Source: Betaproteobacteria bacterium (GTDB taxonomy: Bacteria > Pseudomonadota > Gammaproteobacteria > Burkholderiales > Rhodocyclaceae). From it: a stretch of 64,000 nucleotides of DNA. Location: the NCBI GenBank assembly GCA_016703785.1, contig JADJBM010000015.1, positions 59,207-123,206 on the forward strand. The letters run 5' to 3'. Under the pieces are notes generated by a model. The model was not told where the DNA came from and searched no databases. It saw nothing but the letters and a program-made list of their open reading frames with translations. Shown piece after piece: positions 16,219 to 24,796 of this stretch (positions within the stretch are counted from its first letter, which is position 1; each line of letters begins with the position of its first letter). The position numbers were made by a program, and so were the translations under genes.

Positions 16219-17452
16219 TCAGGAATGCACCGGAGCCACGGATGGGCGGTTTTCGTGACGGCGAATCAGCAGGCCGAACACGATGCCGAGCAGCGCGGCG
16301 CTGCCGGTCACGATCAGCGCGTCCCGCCAGAGACCGCTCGCCGCGACGAGCATGGCGATCAGCGGCGGGCCGATGAAGGGGCCGGCCTGGCCCCACTGGA
16401 TGAAGAGGCCCTGCAGCGTGCCGATCTGCTTCGGCGTGCGGGCGTATCTAGCCGAGGCGGACAGCACGGAAGCCGGAATCAGTCCGCCGACGAAGGACAG
16501 CGTCAGGCACAGCGCGTAGCGCACCACGTCGGGAAAGATGTCCAGAAAGATGCCGACACCGGACAGGCCCGTGACCAAACTGGCGAAAGCGATCATGTTG
16601 CCGCGGCCGAAATGACGGTGCAGCAGGATGCCGCCCAGCATGTTGCCGGGCACGTTGGCCAGCACCATCAGGCACGTGAGCATGGCCACCGCAAACGGCT
16701 GGAGGCCGCGTTGCTCGAGGAGGTAGGTCGGCAGCCAGATGATCAGCGCATAGTGCTGGAGGGTCCAGGTCGCCATCGCGATGGCGAGCAGCCAGGGCTC
16801 GGGCTGGGACAAGGCCTCTTTGGCCGTGATGAAGGGATGGCGCTCGATCGTGTCCGCCGGAGGAAGATGGTAGGCGGCGCGCGAACGATGCACGGCCAGC
16901 GCGGACAGCACGATGGCGGCCAGGGTCAGCACCCAGAGGCCGCGCCAGCCGCCCACCGGCATGACCAGCGGGGCCAGCAGCATGACCAGGCCCACGCCGG
17001 CGGGCAGGTAGCCGCTCCAGATGCCGAGGGCAAAGCGTCGGTCGAGCGGCGCGCAGGCGGCGCTCAGCAACGCCGGCGCAGAAACCGCTACGGCGACCAC
17101 GCCGGCGCCCTCGGCAAAGCGCGACGCCAGCAGAACGGTTTCATTGCTCGCGAAGAGCGCGGCCACGCCGCCCAGTGCGCTGATGAACAGCCCGATCAAA
17201 CATCCTGTACGCCCCGAGGCGGTCGCCGAGCAGGCCGGAAGAGCAGGCCGCCGTCACGCCCAGGGTATTGATCATCGACGACACCCAGCCCGCCGCCACT
17301 AGCGACAAGCCGAACTCGCTGCGCAACTCGGTCATGGCAATGGGCACCTTGCCGACGTTCATGGCGACGACCACGCCGCATAGCACGGCGGCCAGCACGG
17401 CACGCCAGGCGGTTTGTGGGAGTGCGGGTGTTGAGGGTGCGGGAGCGGTCAT
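16219..17452 (-). CDS. MFS transporter, frameshifted as given
   Basis: Start ATG 17452 (MTAPAPSTPALPQTAWRAVL). The first helices and the loop GLLGDRLGAYRMF (MFS motif A, between helices 2 and 3) are in one frame. The rest (LIGLFISALGGVAALFAS onward, to 16219) is in another, so the shift lies near 17200, at GTTTGATC where about two T residues seem to be missing. Repaired length is about 410 residues with 12 expected hydrophobic helices, such as LLSAACAPLDRRFALGIWSGYLPAGVGLVML. The fold resembles anion or cyanate/organic-acid carriers of the CynX/NarK-like type. The substrate is unknown. Confidence 0.75.
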
Positions 17453-17654
17453 CGGAATGGTTTTTTTCGGGATAGTGTGCAGCAGGAGATTCCAGGTGGG
17501 CTGCCTGTATTTCTCAAAATGAACCATGGTTCAGTCGCAAGTATAACGACGTTTCCCCGAGCTGTATCGGGAATGTGCCTGGCGCAGAATCGGCCTGTGA
17601 CACCGGCTGATGTCGATCGCCTCAATATTCGCCGCGTTGTGCCGTAGTACCCGC

Positions 17655-18233
17655 ATGAACCGGGCAATTGAACCCTCGCTGATACAAAGCAAAGCGCCTG
17701 CATCGGACGGTGCGGAATCGCTGGACGAGGACCGCAAGGGGCGTCGGCTGAGGTTGCAGTGGCTGGCCGTGACGGCGCTGAGTTATGGCGTGGATACCCT
17801 GTTTCTGGGGCTGTTTGCCGCAGTGGGCACCCTCCGGAGGGGCGTGCCGGCCGGTTACGCTGCCGCCGCTGCGCTCGCCTGCGGCTTCTCTTTCCTGGCC
17901 CTGGCAGGGTCCTGGCACCGTCGATTCAACAACAATTTCCTCTCGACTTCGGAAATGGTTGCGGGCGCCGTGATCCAGTGCGCCGCCGCCTATGCCGCGC
18001 CGCCGATCGCCTTCCTGCTGCTGGCCAATCTGTTTACCGTTCTGGCTTTCGGCGTGTTCCAGCTCACGTTACGGCAGTTCGTTTTTGTCTGGGGCGTCAG
18101 CGCAGTCGGGGCCGGCCTGGTTCTGCTCGGAGAGGGGACGAATGCGTCGATGCTCGACCTGGGCCGGTACGAGCGCATCCTCGCCTGCCTGTACGAGGCC
18201 AAGCGCGGCGGTCGCGATCGGGTCGTCGCCTAG
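17655..18233 (+). CDS. Membrane sensor domain with only the last residues of a GGDEF domain (diguanylate cyclase remnant)
   Basis: 192 residues from ATG 17655 (MNRAIEPSLIQSK). The N-terminal 160 residues hold about six hydrophobic helices (LQWLAVTALSYGVDTLFLGLFAA, FQLTLRQFVFVWGVSAVGAGLVLL), a MASE-like input domain seen in front of GGDEF domains. The C-terminus is LACLYEAKRGGRDRVVA, which matches the end of a GGDEF domain (typically ALYEAKRAGRDRVV). The 150 or so residues holding the GGDEF active site are absent and the reading frame is intact across the join, near NASMLDLGRYERI. So this looks like an in-frame internal deletion. The product could still sit in the membrane but cannot make cyclic di-GMP. 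Confidence 0.65.
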   Translation: MNRAIEPSLIQSKAPASDGAESLDEDRKGRRLRLQWLAVTALSYGVDTLFLGLFAAVGTLRRGVPAGYAAAAALACGFSFLALAGSWHRRFNNNFLSTSEMVAGAVIQCAAAYAAPPIAFLLLANLFTVLAFGVFQLTLRQFVFVWGVSAVGAGLVLLGEGTNASMLDLGRYERILACLYEAKRGGRDRVVA

Positions 18234-18275
18234 TTCAGGCAATACCGATTCTGCTTTCGTATCTGGATTCCAAGG

Positions 18276-18302
18276 GAAAGTCAGCCGCTGGAATACGGCG
18301 AG
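18276..18302 (-). repeat. Dispersed motif copy 3 (CGCCGT-N8-GGCTGACTTT)
   Basis: On the minus strand it reads CTCGCCGT-ATTCCAGC-GGCTGACTTTC. It lies in the gap between the GGDEF remnant and the Rieske oxygenase promoter. Confidence 0.85.
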
Positions 18303-18348
18303 ATTTTGCCCGCCCGGCCAAACAATCCGACGGGGTCTAAATCTATCC

Positions 18349-18376
18349 TTGACAGCAACCAAATGCTGTATACAAT
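18349..18376 (+). promoter_or_regulatory. Strong sigma-70 promoter with overlapping TGTATACA operator
   Basis: A perfect -35 TTGACA (18349-18354), a 16-base spacer and -10 TACAAT (18371-18376). The palindrome TGTATACA (18367-18374) overlaps the -10. FCD-type GntR repressors often bind short palindromes of the TGTA-N-TACA kind, and such a regulator is encoded one gene downstream, so repression by promoter occlusion is likely. A second TGTATACA is at 18678-18685 inside the first gene. Confidence 0.6.
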
Positions 18377-18410
18377 CTGTATTCATGTTAACACTTCGGA
18401 GTGAAGTGAC

Positions 18411-19520
18411 ATGAATCAGCCCGCCCAGTCCGCTCCCCAGCCGTCCTTCCCGCTGAATGCCTGGTATGCCGCCGCCTACGATGTCGAAGTCAGGCGTGAT
18501 CTGATGCCACGTACCATATGTAACAACAAGTTAGTGCTATATCGGCGTGCCGACAATACGCCGGTCGTGCTCGAGGATGCCTGCTGGCATCGCCTTCTCC
18601 CGCTTTCGAAAGGCCGACTGGATGGGGACAATCTGGTGTGCGGCTATCACGGCTTGGTATTCAATTCCGGGGGTAGATGTATACAGATGCCCTCCCAGGA
18701 AACGCTGAATCCCTCAGCCTGCGTACGGGTATTTCCCGTAGTGGAGCGCCACCGCCTGATCTGGGTGTGGATGGGCGATCCGGCATTGGCCGATCCGCAG
18801 AGGATTCCGGACATGCACTGGAACGACGATCCCGCCTGGGCCGGCGACGGCAAGGTGATCCATGTCAAGTGCGACTACCGCCTGGTGGTCGACAACCTCA
18901 TGGACCTGACGCACGAGGCCTTCGTGCACGGCTCGAGCATCGGCAACCGCGCCGTGGCCGAGGCGCCGTTCGAGGTCACCCACGACGACAGTACGGCCAC
19001 GGTGACGCGCTGGATGCGGGACATCGATCCACCGCCGTTCTGGGCCTCCCAGTTGCGCAAGAAGACCGGCAGCGTGGTGCGCAGCGACCGCTGGCAGATC
19101 ATTCATTTCGAGGCGCCCTGCACGGTGACCATCGATGTCGGCGTCGCGCCGGCCGGCACGGGCGCGCCGCAGGGCGACCGCTCGAAGGGCGTCAACGGCT
19201 ACGTCCTCAACACCATCACCCCCGAGACCGCGACCACCTGCCATTACTTCTGGGCCTTCTGCCGCAACTACCACCTGCAGGACCAGGGGCTGACGCAGAC
19301 ACTGCGCGAAGGGGTGACGCGCGTGTTCGGCGAGGACGAGGTGATCCTCGAGGCCCAGCAGAAGGCCATCCTCGATCATCCGGACAAGGTCTTCTACAAC
19401 CTGAACATCGATGCGGGGGCGATGTGGGCGCGCCGCATCATCGACCGCATGGTGGCGACGGAGCAGGGCGGTTCAGCGGCGCCGCCGACAGTGCAGCCGT
19501 TGCGCGCCGCGACACGATAA
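18411..19520 (+). CDS. Rieske non-haem iron oxygenase, VanA-type aromatic O-demethylase (oxygenase component)
   Basis: 369 residues. The Rieske [2Fe-2S] centre is CWHRLLPLSKG (C-x-H) followed 17 residues later by CGYHG (C-x-x-H). The mononuclear iron site is VDNLMDLTHEAFVHGSS, with the bridging Asp and two His. Length and pattern match vanillate O-demethylase oxygenase (VanA), which uses O2 and reducing power to release the methoxy carbon as formaldehyde. The reductase VanB-type partner lies two genes downstream, with a GntR regulator between them. The SD is GGAGTGA. Substrate is inferred: vanillate, veratrate or another methoxylated aromatic. It heads an operon that also carries corrinoid methyltransferase genes. 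Confidence 0.85.
   Translation: MNQPAQSAPQPSFPLNAWYAAAYDVEVRRDLMPRTICNNKLVLYRRADNTPVVLEDACWHRLLPLSKGRLDGDNLVCGYHGLVFNSGGRCIQMPSQETLNPSACVRVFPVVERHRLIWVWMGDPALADPQRIPDMHWNDDPAWAGDGKVIHVKCDYRLVVDNLMDLTHEAFVHGSSIGNRAVAEAPFEVTHDDSTATVTRWMRDIDPPPFWASQLRKKTGSVVRSDRWQIIHFEAPCTVTIDVGVAPAGTGAPQGDRSKGVNGYVLNTITPETATTCHYFWAFCRNYHLQDQGLTQTLREGVTRVFGEDEVILEAQQKAILDHPDKVFYNLNIDAGAMWARRIIDRMVATEQGGSAAPPTVQPLRAATR
18678..18685. promoter_or_regulatory. Second TGTATACA palindrome inside the vanA-like gene
   Basis: The same 8-base palindrome as at the promoter, 311 bases downstream within the coding region. It may be a secondary operator for looping repression, or chance. Confidence 0.25.
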
Positions 19521-19538
19521 GACCGGAGGACTGCCGAC

Positions 19539-20297
19539 ATGACCGAACCCATTCCCTTGCAGCGCGATCCGTCGCAGGCCGACCGCGCCCTGCTCGGCAT
19601 TCGCGACCTGGTGCTGCGCGGTGAGTTCAAGGCGGGCGAGCGCCTGCCTGAACTCGCGCTGGTTGAATTGCTGGGCGTGTCGCGCACGCCGATCCGCGCG
19701 GCGCTGCAGAAGCTGGCCGAGGAGGGGTTGCTGGATGCCGCCCAGCCGACTGGCTACGTGGTGAGGGGCTTCAGCGAGGCCGAGATCGCCGACGCCATCG
19801 AAGTGCGCGGCACCCTGGAGGCCCTGGCGGCACGCATGGCCGCCGAGCGCGGCGTGCGCCGGCCGCATCTCGAGGCGATGGCCGACTGCCTCGACCGCAT
19901 CGACGCCCTGCTGGCGGAGGCTTCTCCCGGCAGCGACTTCCTCGGCCAGTACAGCCAGCTCAACAACCGCTTCCACGCCTTGCTGGTGGACGCGTCGGGC
20001 AGCGAGATCGTGGCGCGCGCACTGTCCCGCGCCAGTGCCGCGCCTTTTGCCGGCAACGACGCTTTTGTCTCGATTCAGGACAAGATTCCCGGTTCGCTGG
20101 AAATCCTCAAGACGGCGCAGCGCCAGCATCGCGAAATCCTCGAGGCCATCGAGGCGCGCTCCAGCGCCCGCGTCGAGCCCCTGGTGAAGGAGCACGCGCG
20201 CATCGCGCACCGGAACCTGCAACTGGTGCTGCAGAACAACGAGGCGATGAAAAGCCTGCCGGGGGCGCCGCTCATTCGCCGCACAAGGAATCGCTGA
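19539..20297 (+). CDS. GntR-family regulator, FCD subfamily (VanR-like)
   Basis: 252 residues. The N-terminal winged helix-turn-helix shows ADRALLGIRDLVLRGEFKAGERLPELALVELLGVSRTPIRAALQKLAEEGLL (residues about 14-65). The all-helical FCD ligand domain follows, with AIEVRGTLEALAARMAAERG and the metal/ligand His region FHALLVDASGSEIVARAL. FCD regulators next to vanA/vanB genes repress them until vanillate binds. Here the gene sits between the oxygenase and its reductase, with 18 bases before and no gap after. It is therefore probably autoregulated through the TGTATACA operator. Confidence 0.85.
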   Translation: MTEPIPLQRDPSQADRALLGIRDLVLRGEFKAGERLPELALVELLGVSRTPIRAALQKLAEEGLLDAAQPTGYVVRGFSEAEIADAIEVRGTLEALAARMAAERGVRRPHLEAMADCLDRIDALLAEASPGSDFLGQYSQLNNRFHALLVDASGSEIVARALSRASAAPFAGNDAFVSIQDKIPGSLEILKTAQRQHREILEAIEARSSARVEPLVKEHARIAHRNLQLVLQNNEAMKSLPGAPLIRRTRNR

Positions 20298-21284
20298 ATG
20301 AAATTCCTCGACACCTGGCAGCAGGCGACGCTGGCGGCCACCCGCGCGCTGACGCCGACCATCCGCCTCTTCGAGTTCGAGCCATCGCACCGTGTTGGCG
20401 CCTGGACGCCGGGTTCGCATATCCGCGTGCGCGTGACAGTCGACGGCCGCGTCGAGGTGCGTTGCTACTCCCTCATCGACGACGGCAGCGCGGATGCCAG
20501 ATTGCGCATCGCCGTGAAGCTCTCGGAGAACGGCCTGGGCGGTTCGCGTGCCATGTGGGCGCTCAAGGCGGGCGATGTCGTCGACATTTCGGAGCCGGAC
20601 AATCATTTCGAGCTCGGCCTCGGTGCGCCTTCCTATACGCTGGTTGCGGGCGGCGTGGGCATCACGCCGCTGGTGAGCATGGCCCGCGCACTCAAGCGCG
20701 GCGGCCGGCCGCTGCGTTTTTTCTATGCGGTGCGCAGTCGGGAGGAGGCCGCCTTTGCCGACCTGTTGCAGTCCTGGCTCGGCGAGGATTTCCACCTCTG
20801 GATCGAGAACGACGCCGGCAGGCTCGACTTCGCGAAGCTGGTGGAGCCGATCGATGCGGAGGGCGAGCTGTACTTCTGCGGCCCGATCGCCATGCTGGAG
20901 GCAGTGCGCAAGACATGGGAAGCCGCCGGCCGGCCAATGAGCCTGCTGCGCTATGAATCCTTCGCCTCCAGCGGCCATTACGCCAACCAGGCGTTTACCG
21001 CTGTGCTGCCGCGCTTCGGCCGCGAACTCCAGGTGGCGGCGCATCAGACGTTGCTGTCGGCGCTCGAGGAAGCGGGCATCGAGGTGTTGTCCGATTGCCG
21101 GCGCGGCGAATGTGGCCTGTGCACGGTCGACATCCTCTCCTGCGATGCGCCCGTGGACCACCGCGACGTATTCCTCAGCGAGGCGCAGAAGGCGGAAAAC
21201 CGCAAGCTCTGCGCCTGCGTCTCGCGTCCGTCCGGCGGCAGGATCGAAATCGACACCGCCTACCGCGGGCCGGCGACGGCCTGA
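20298..21284 (+). CDS. VanB-type oxidoreductase (FMN/NAD reductase with C-terminal 2Fe-2S ferredoxin)
   Basis: 328 residues. Class IA reductase order: FNR-like flavin domain (VEVRCYSLIDDGS, the R-x-Y-S flavin motif), then the NAD domain (YTLVAGGVGITPLVSMARAL), then a plant-type ferredoxin with SDCRRGECGLCTVDILS and a fourth Cys in LCACVSRPSGG. It passes electrons from NAD(P)H to the Rieske oxygenase. It starts in the base following the regulator's stop. Length agrees with VanB (about 315-320). Confidence 0.88.
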   Translation: MKFLDTWQQATLAATRALTPTIRLFEFEPSHRVGAWTPGSHIRVRVTVDGRVEVRCYSLIDDGSADARLRIAVKLSENGLGGSRAMWALKAGDVVDISEPDNHFELGLGAPSYTLVAGGVGITPLVSMARALKRGGRPLRFFYAVRSREEAAFADLLQSWLGEDFHLWIENDAGRLDFAKLVEPIDAEGELYFCGPIAMLEAVRKTWEAAGRPMSLLRYESFASSGHYANQAFTAVLPRFGRELQVAAHQTLLSALEEAGIEVLSDCRRGECGLCTVDILSCDAPVDHRDVFLSEAQKAENRKLCACVSRPSGGRIEIDTAYRGPATA

Positions 21285-21295
21285 CCGGGGCACTC

Positions 21296-22714
21296 ATGTA
21301 CGCCGCCAGACTCTGGTCCGTCCGCCATGCGCGCGGGCTGCATCGCGTGTATGCGTTTTTCTCGCGCCTGGCCCCGGCTTTTGCGCCGCTCATGCGGCTG
21401 ATCGGCGAGCGCCGCGCCGAGACCCTGCTGCATCCGCTGGAGCGGGCGGCCAAGGGCTTCATGTTCGACTGCAACGAATGCGGCCAGTGCGTGCTCTCCG
21501 CGACCGGCATGGCCTGTCCGATGAACTGCCCCAAGGAAATGCGCAACGGCCCCTGCGGCGGCGTGCGCGAGAACGGCCGCTGCGAGGTGAAGCCCGACAT
21601 GCGCTGCGTCTGGGTCGAGGCCACCGAAGGCACCAAGCGCATCGCGCCCGATCATCTGGCCCACCCGACGCCCCTGTTGCCGGCCATCGACGTGCGCAGG
21701 CACGGCAGCTCGACCTGGCTCCAGGTCATCCGCGGCTGCCCCGATCCGGCCTTCCAGCCGCCGGTAGGCGACCGTACTGTCGCGGTTGCCGAGTGCGGTC
21801 CTTTCGAGCAGGCCTGCAATTCGGGCCGCTTCGTCGTCACGGTCGAAGTGGCACCGCCCGATTCGGCCGACCCGCAGGCGCTGCTCGCCCGGGCTGGAAA
21901 ATTCCAGGGGCTGGTGGATGCCATCAACATTACCGATGGCGCCGGCGGCAACTGCCACATGTCGAGCGTGGCGGCTTCCGCCATTCTCGCCGCCCATGGC
22001 TACGCGCCGGTCTACCAGATTGCCTGCCGCGACAGGAACCGCATCGCCATCCAGGGCGACATGCTCGGCGCCGCGGCACTCGGCGTGAAGAACATTCTTT
22101 GCATCACGGGCGACGACGTCAGCCAGGGCGACCACCCCCAGGCCAAGCCGGTGTTCGACCTCGATGCCGTTTCCCTGCTGCACATCGCCCGCAACATGTG
22201 CGACCGCGGCGAGTACGCCTCGGGGCGCAAGCTCGATATCCCGCCCGACTTCTTCGTCGGTGCCACGGCCAATCCCTTCGTGCCGCCCTACGGCGACCGC
22301 ATCGCCAATCTGGAGAAGAAAGTCCTGGCTGGCGCGCGCTTCATCCAGACCCAGTTCTGTTTCGACGTGGCCCTGTTCGAATCCTTCATGAAGGAAGTGC
22401 GCCGGCGCGAATTGCACAAGCAGGCCCGCATCGTCGTCGGCGTCGGCACGCTGGGTTCGGCACGCGCCCTGAGCTGGATGGCCGGACATGTGCCGGGCGT
22501 GCATGTCCCGCAGAAGCTGCTGGAACGCATTGCCGCCGCCGGCGACCAGAAGGCCGAGGCGAAGCAGGCCTGCATCGAGACCATCCGAACGGTTGCCGCC
22601 ATCGAGGGGGTGGCTGGCGTGCATCTGATGGGCCACAGGAACGAGGACGTGCTGGCCGAGATCATCGTCGAATCCGGCGTGCGCGGCGCGTCGGGGCAAA
22701 AAAACTTGCAATGA
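21296..22714 (+). CDS. Methylenetetrahydrofolate reductase with N-terminal Cys-rich MetV-like domain
   Basis: 472 residues from ATG 21296 (MYAARLWSVRHARGLHRVY). Residues about 55-115 are a Cys-rich module (FDCNECGQCVLS, CPMNCPKEMRNGPCGG, CEV, MRCVWVEA) of the MTHFR C-terminal/MetV type. Residues about 170-460 are the MetF barrel (FVVTVEVAPPDSAD, VDAINITDGAGGNCHMSS, ILCITGDD, FVGATANPF, GARFIQTQFCFD). The enzyme interconverts methyl-THF and methylene-THF. The placement beside the corrinoid methyltransferases suggests it oxidises the methyl-THF formed by demethylation. The Cys-rich module probably carries Fe-S or zinc and a partner electron carrier; this is inferred from acetogen and methylotroph MetV proteins. 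It is 12 bases after vanB. Confidence 0.85.
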   Translation: MYAARLWSVRHARGLHRVYAFFSRLAPAFAPLMRLIGERRAETLLHPLERAAKGFMFDCNECGQCVLSATGMACPMNCPKEMRNGPCGGVRENGRCEVKPDMRCVWVEATEGTKRIAPDHLAHPTPLLPAIDVRRHGSSTWLQVIRGCPDPAFQPPVGDRTVAVAECGPFEQACNSGRFVVTVEVAPPDSADPQALLARAGKFQGLVDAINITDGAGGNCHMSSVAASAILAAHGYAPVYQIACRDRNRIAIQGDMLGAAALGVKNILCITGDDVSQGDHPQAKPVFDLDAVSLLHIARNMCDRGEYASGRKLDIPPDFFVGATANPFVPPYGDRIANLEKKVLAGARFIQTQFCFDVALFESFMKEVRRRELHKQARIVVGVGTLGSARALSWMAGHVPGVHVPQKLLERIAAAGDQKAEAKQACIETIRTVAAIEGVAGVHLMGHRNEDVLAEIIVESGVRGASGQKNLQ

Positions 22715-22730
22715 AGTCACGGAGACGGGA

Positions 22731-23393
22731 ATGACCGAAATGAACGAGCAGGAGAAGAATCTGGTGGAATGGCTGGCCGACATGCGCGAGGAGGAGGCGC
22801 TGGCGCTGGCCAACAAGATGCTGCTGGAGGAGGACGCCAGTCCGCTACGCGTGCTGGAACTGTGCCGCATGGCCATGGACATCGTCGGCAAGCGTTTCGA
22901 GGAAGGCGAGTATTTCCTGCCCGAACTGGTGCTGGCCGGCGAAATGCTCGAATTGGTCGGTGCCGTCGCCAAACCGCTCATCAAGCAGGGCGAGGGCGGC
23001 GAGACGGCCAGGCTCGGCAAGGTGCTGATCGGCACGGTGCACGGCGACCTGCACGACATCGGCAAGAACATCGTCACTTTCATGCTCGACATCAACGGCT
23101 TCGAAGTCAAGGACATCGGCATCGACGTGCCGGTCAGGAAATTCATCGAGGAGATCAATGCCTTTCAGCCGGACGTCGTCGGGTTATCCGGGTTCCTGAC
23201 GCTGGCCTTCGACTCCATGAAGGAAACCATCGCCGCCTTCGATGAGGCCGGCATCCGCAACACGTTCAAGATCATGATCGGCGGCGGACAGATCGACGAA
23301 ACCGTGCGCAGCTACACCGGTGCCGACGCCTTCGGCGTCAACGCGGTCGAGGCCGTGAACCTGTGCCGCAAGTGGACGGGAGTGGCGGCATGA
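22731..23393 (+). CDS. Corrinoid (B12-binding) methyl-carrier protein
   Basis: 220 residues, the normal size of MtaC/MtvC/MtmC-like proteins. The N-terminal helical cap (about 1-95) is followed by a Rossmann-like B12 domain with the base-off/His-on motif VHGDLHDIGKNIV (D-x-H-x-x-G, His near 106), then VVGLSGFLTLAF and IMIGGGQI, the S-x-L and GG corrinoid contacts. It accepts a methyl group from the UroD-type methyltransferase and hands it to the THF methyltransferase downstream. The SD GGAGACGGG is present. Confidence 0.93.
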   Translation: MTEMNEQEKNLVEWLADMREEEALALANKMLLEEDASPLRVLELCRMAMDIVGKRFEEGEYFLPELVLAGEMLELVGAVAKPLIKQGEGGETARLGKVLIGTVHGDLHDIGKNIVTFMLDINGFEVKDIGIDVPVRKFIEEINAFQPDVVGLSGFLTLAFDSMKETIAAFDEAGIRNTFKIMIGGGQIDETVRSYTGADAFGVNAVEAVNLCRKWTGVAA

Positions 23394-23397
23394 GCGC

Positions 23398-23508
23398 CGC
23401 CCGCCGGGCCGCCCCAAGGGCGGTGCAGTCAGCAACATGGAGCGGGCGCAGCCCGCGAACGATCATCACCCCCTTCCCCGGGAAGGGGGATGGGGGGAAG
23501 GGGGCTTT
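23398..23508. repeat. Two GC-rich inverted repeats before the methyltransferase start
   Basis: The first is CCGCCCGCCGGGCCGCCCCAAGGGCGG near 23398-23425. The second is CCCCCTTCCCCGGGAAGGGGGATGGGGGGAAGGGGG at 23469-23504. The second ends 4 bases before the ATG at 23509, so its GGAAGGGGG stretch serves as the apparent SD. Confidence 0.6.
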
Positions 23509-24785
23509 ATGAGTCAAATGATCGGACCCTACGAACAGAGCGACGCCGCCAAGGCGGCTTACGACGCGCGCTGGGAGCGCATCCTGGCCTGCGCACGGCT
23601 TGAGCAGCCCGACCGCATGCCGGTGGGCTTCCAGAGTTTCTTCTTCCCGGCCAACTTCGGTGGCATCACCTACAAGGAGCTGATGCACGACATCGAGAAG
23701 GCCAAGAAGGTCAGCTACGACGTGGTGATGGAGTTCGAACCCGATGGGGTTCACTCCCATGCTGATGGGCACCTCCATGGGGCGTGCGCTTGAGAAGCTG
23801 GATTTCAAGCAACTGCAGTGGCCCGGCCATGGCGTCGGCGACATGCAGCCGTTCCAGTACCTCGACCGCGAGTACATGAGCGCAGACGAGTACGACGACT
23901 TCCTCTTCGACCCGACGGGCTTCTACATCCAGAAGTACCTGCCGCGCGTGGCGGGCGCGTTCGAAGGCTTCGACAAGCTGCCGTCCTTCCCCGGCCTGCA
24001 CTACTTCCGCCTGGTCGGCGGCATACGCCCCTTCGCTTTGCCCGAGGTGCGCGCCTCCTTCGAGAAGATCGTCGCCGCGGCCGAGGAGGTCAATGTCTTT
24101 TTCAGTCATCACATCGACTGGGTGCAGAAGATCAATGCTGCCGGCTTCCCGCTGTTCAACGGCGTCAACGCGGTGTCGCCCTACGATTTCATTGCCGACT
24201 ACTTCCGCGGCGCCACCGGCATGATGAAGGACCTGTACCGCCACAAGGACAAGCTCAAGCTGGTGCTGGACAAGGCGGCCGTGTTCCTCACCAAAATGAC
24301 GATCACCAACGCCAAGCTGTCGGGCAACCCGATCGTCTTCATCCCCATACACTGGGCGCCCGACGCCTTCATGAGCCCCAAGCAGTTCGAGGAATTCTGG
24401 TGGCCGCCCTTCCGCAAGATGATGATGGGCCTGATCGAGGCCGACCTGATTCCCATGCCCATGTGGGAATCCGACTGCACGAAACGATTGGAGATCATCA
24501 AGGACATCCCGGCCGGGCAAGTGCATCTACTGGTTCGAGCGCACCGACATGGTCAAGGCCTTCGAGGTGCTCGGCGACCGCGTCGCGCTGCGCGGCAACC
24601 TCTCACCTTCGCTGCTGACCACCGGCAAGCCGGACGAGGTCGATGCCGCCGTCAAGCATCTGGTGGACAACGTCTGGCGCAAGGGCGGCAAGCTGATCCT
24701 CGACGGCGCCTTCGGCATTCCGGACGAGACGCCCACCGCCAACGTGCGCGCCATGTTCGATGCGGCGCGGAAATACGCTGGTTGA
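23509..24785 (+). CDS. Uroporphyrinogen-decarboxylase-type corrinoid methyltransferase (MT-I), two frameshifts as given
   Basis: Start ATG 23509 (MSQMIGPYEQSDAAKAAYDARWERIL). It goes out of frame near 23745, continues as MLMGTSMGRALEKLDFKQLQWPGHG, and shifts again near 24518 (KDIPAGKCIYWFERTDMVKAFEVLG), ending at 24785; about 425 residues repaired. The late segment GNLSPSLLTTGKPDEV, the terminal helix MFDAARKY and the UroD-like barrel pattern place it in the MtaA/CmuA/MtvB/OdmB group, which moves a methyl group from a methylated donor to a corrinoid protein. The neighbouring oxygenase and PCA genes suggest a methoxylated aromatic, but methylated sulfur, halide or steroid donors cannot be excluded. 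The second shift adds or removes one G/C in GCCGGG. Confidence 0.78.
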
Positions 24786-24796
24786 ACGAAATCACC

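Noticed and set aside
21260..23158. 632-codon minus-strand ORF opposite MTHFR and the corrinoid protein
   Set aside because: Shadow of two well-conserved genes; no recognisable domain.
23509..24785. Identification of the UroD-like gene as hemE
   Set aside because: Its place between a corrinoid protein and a corrinoid activator, and its MtaA/CmuA-like C-terminus, point to methyl transfer rather than haem synthesis.
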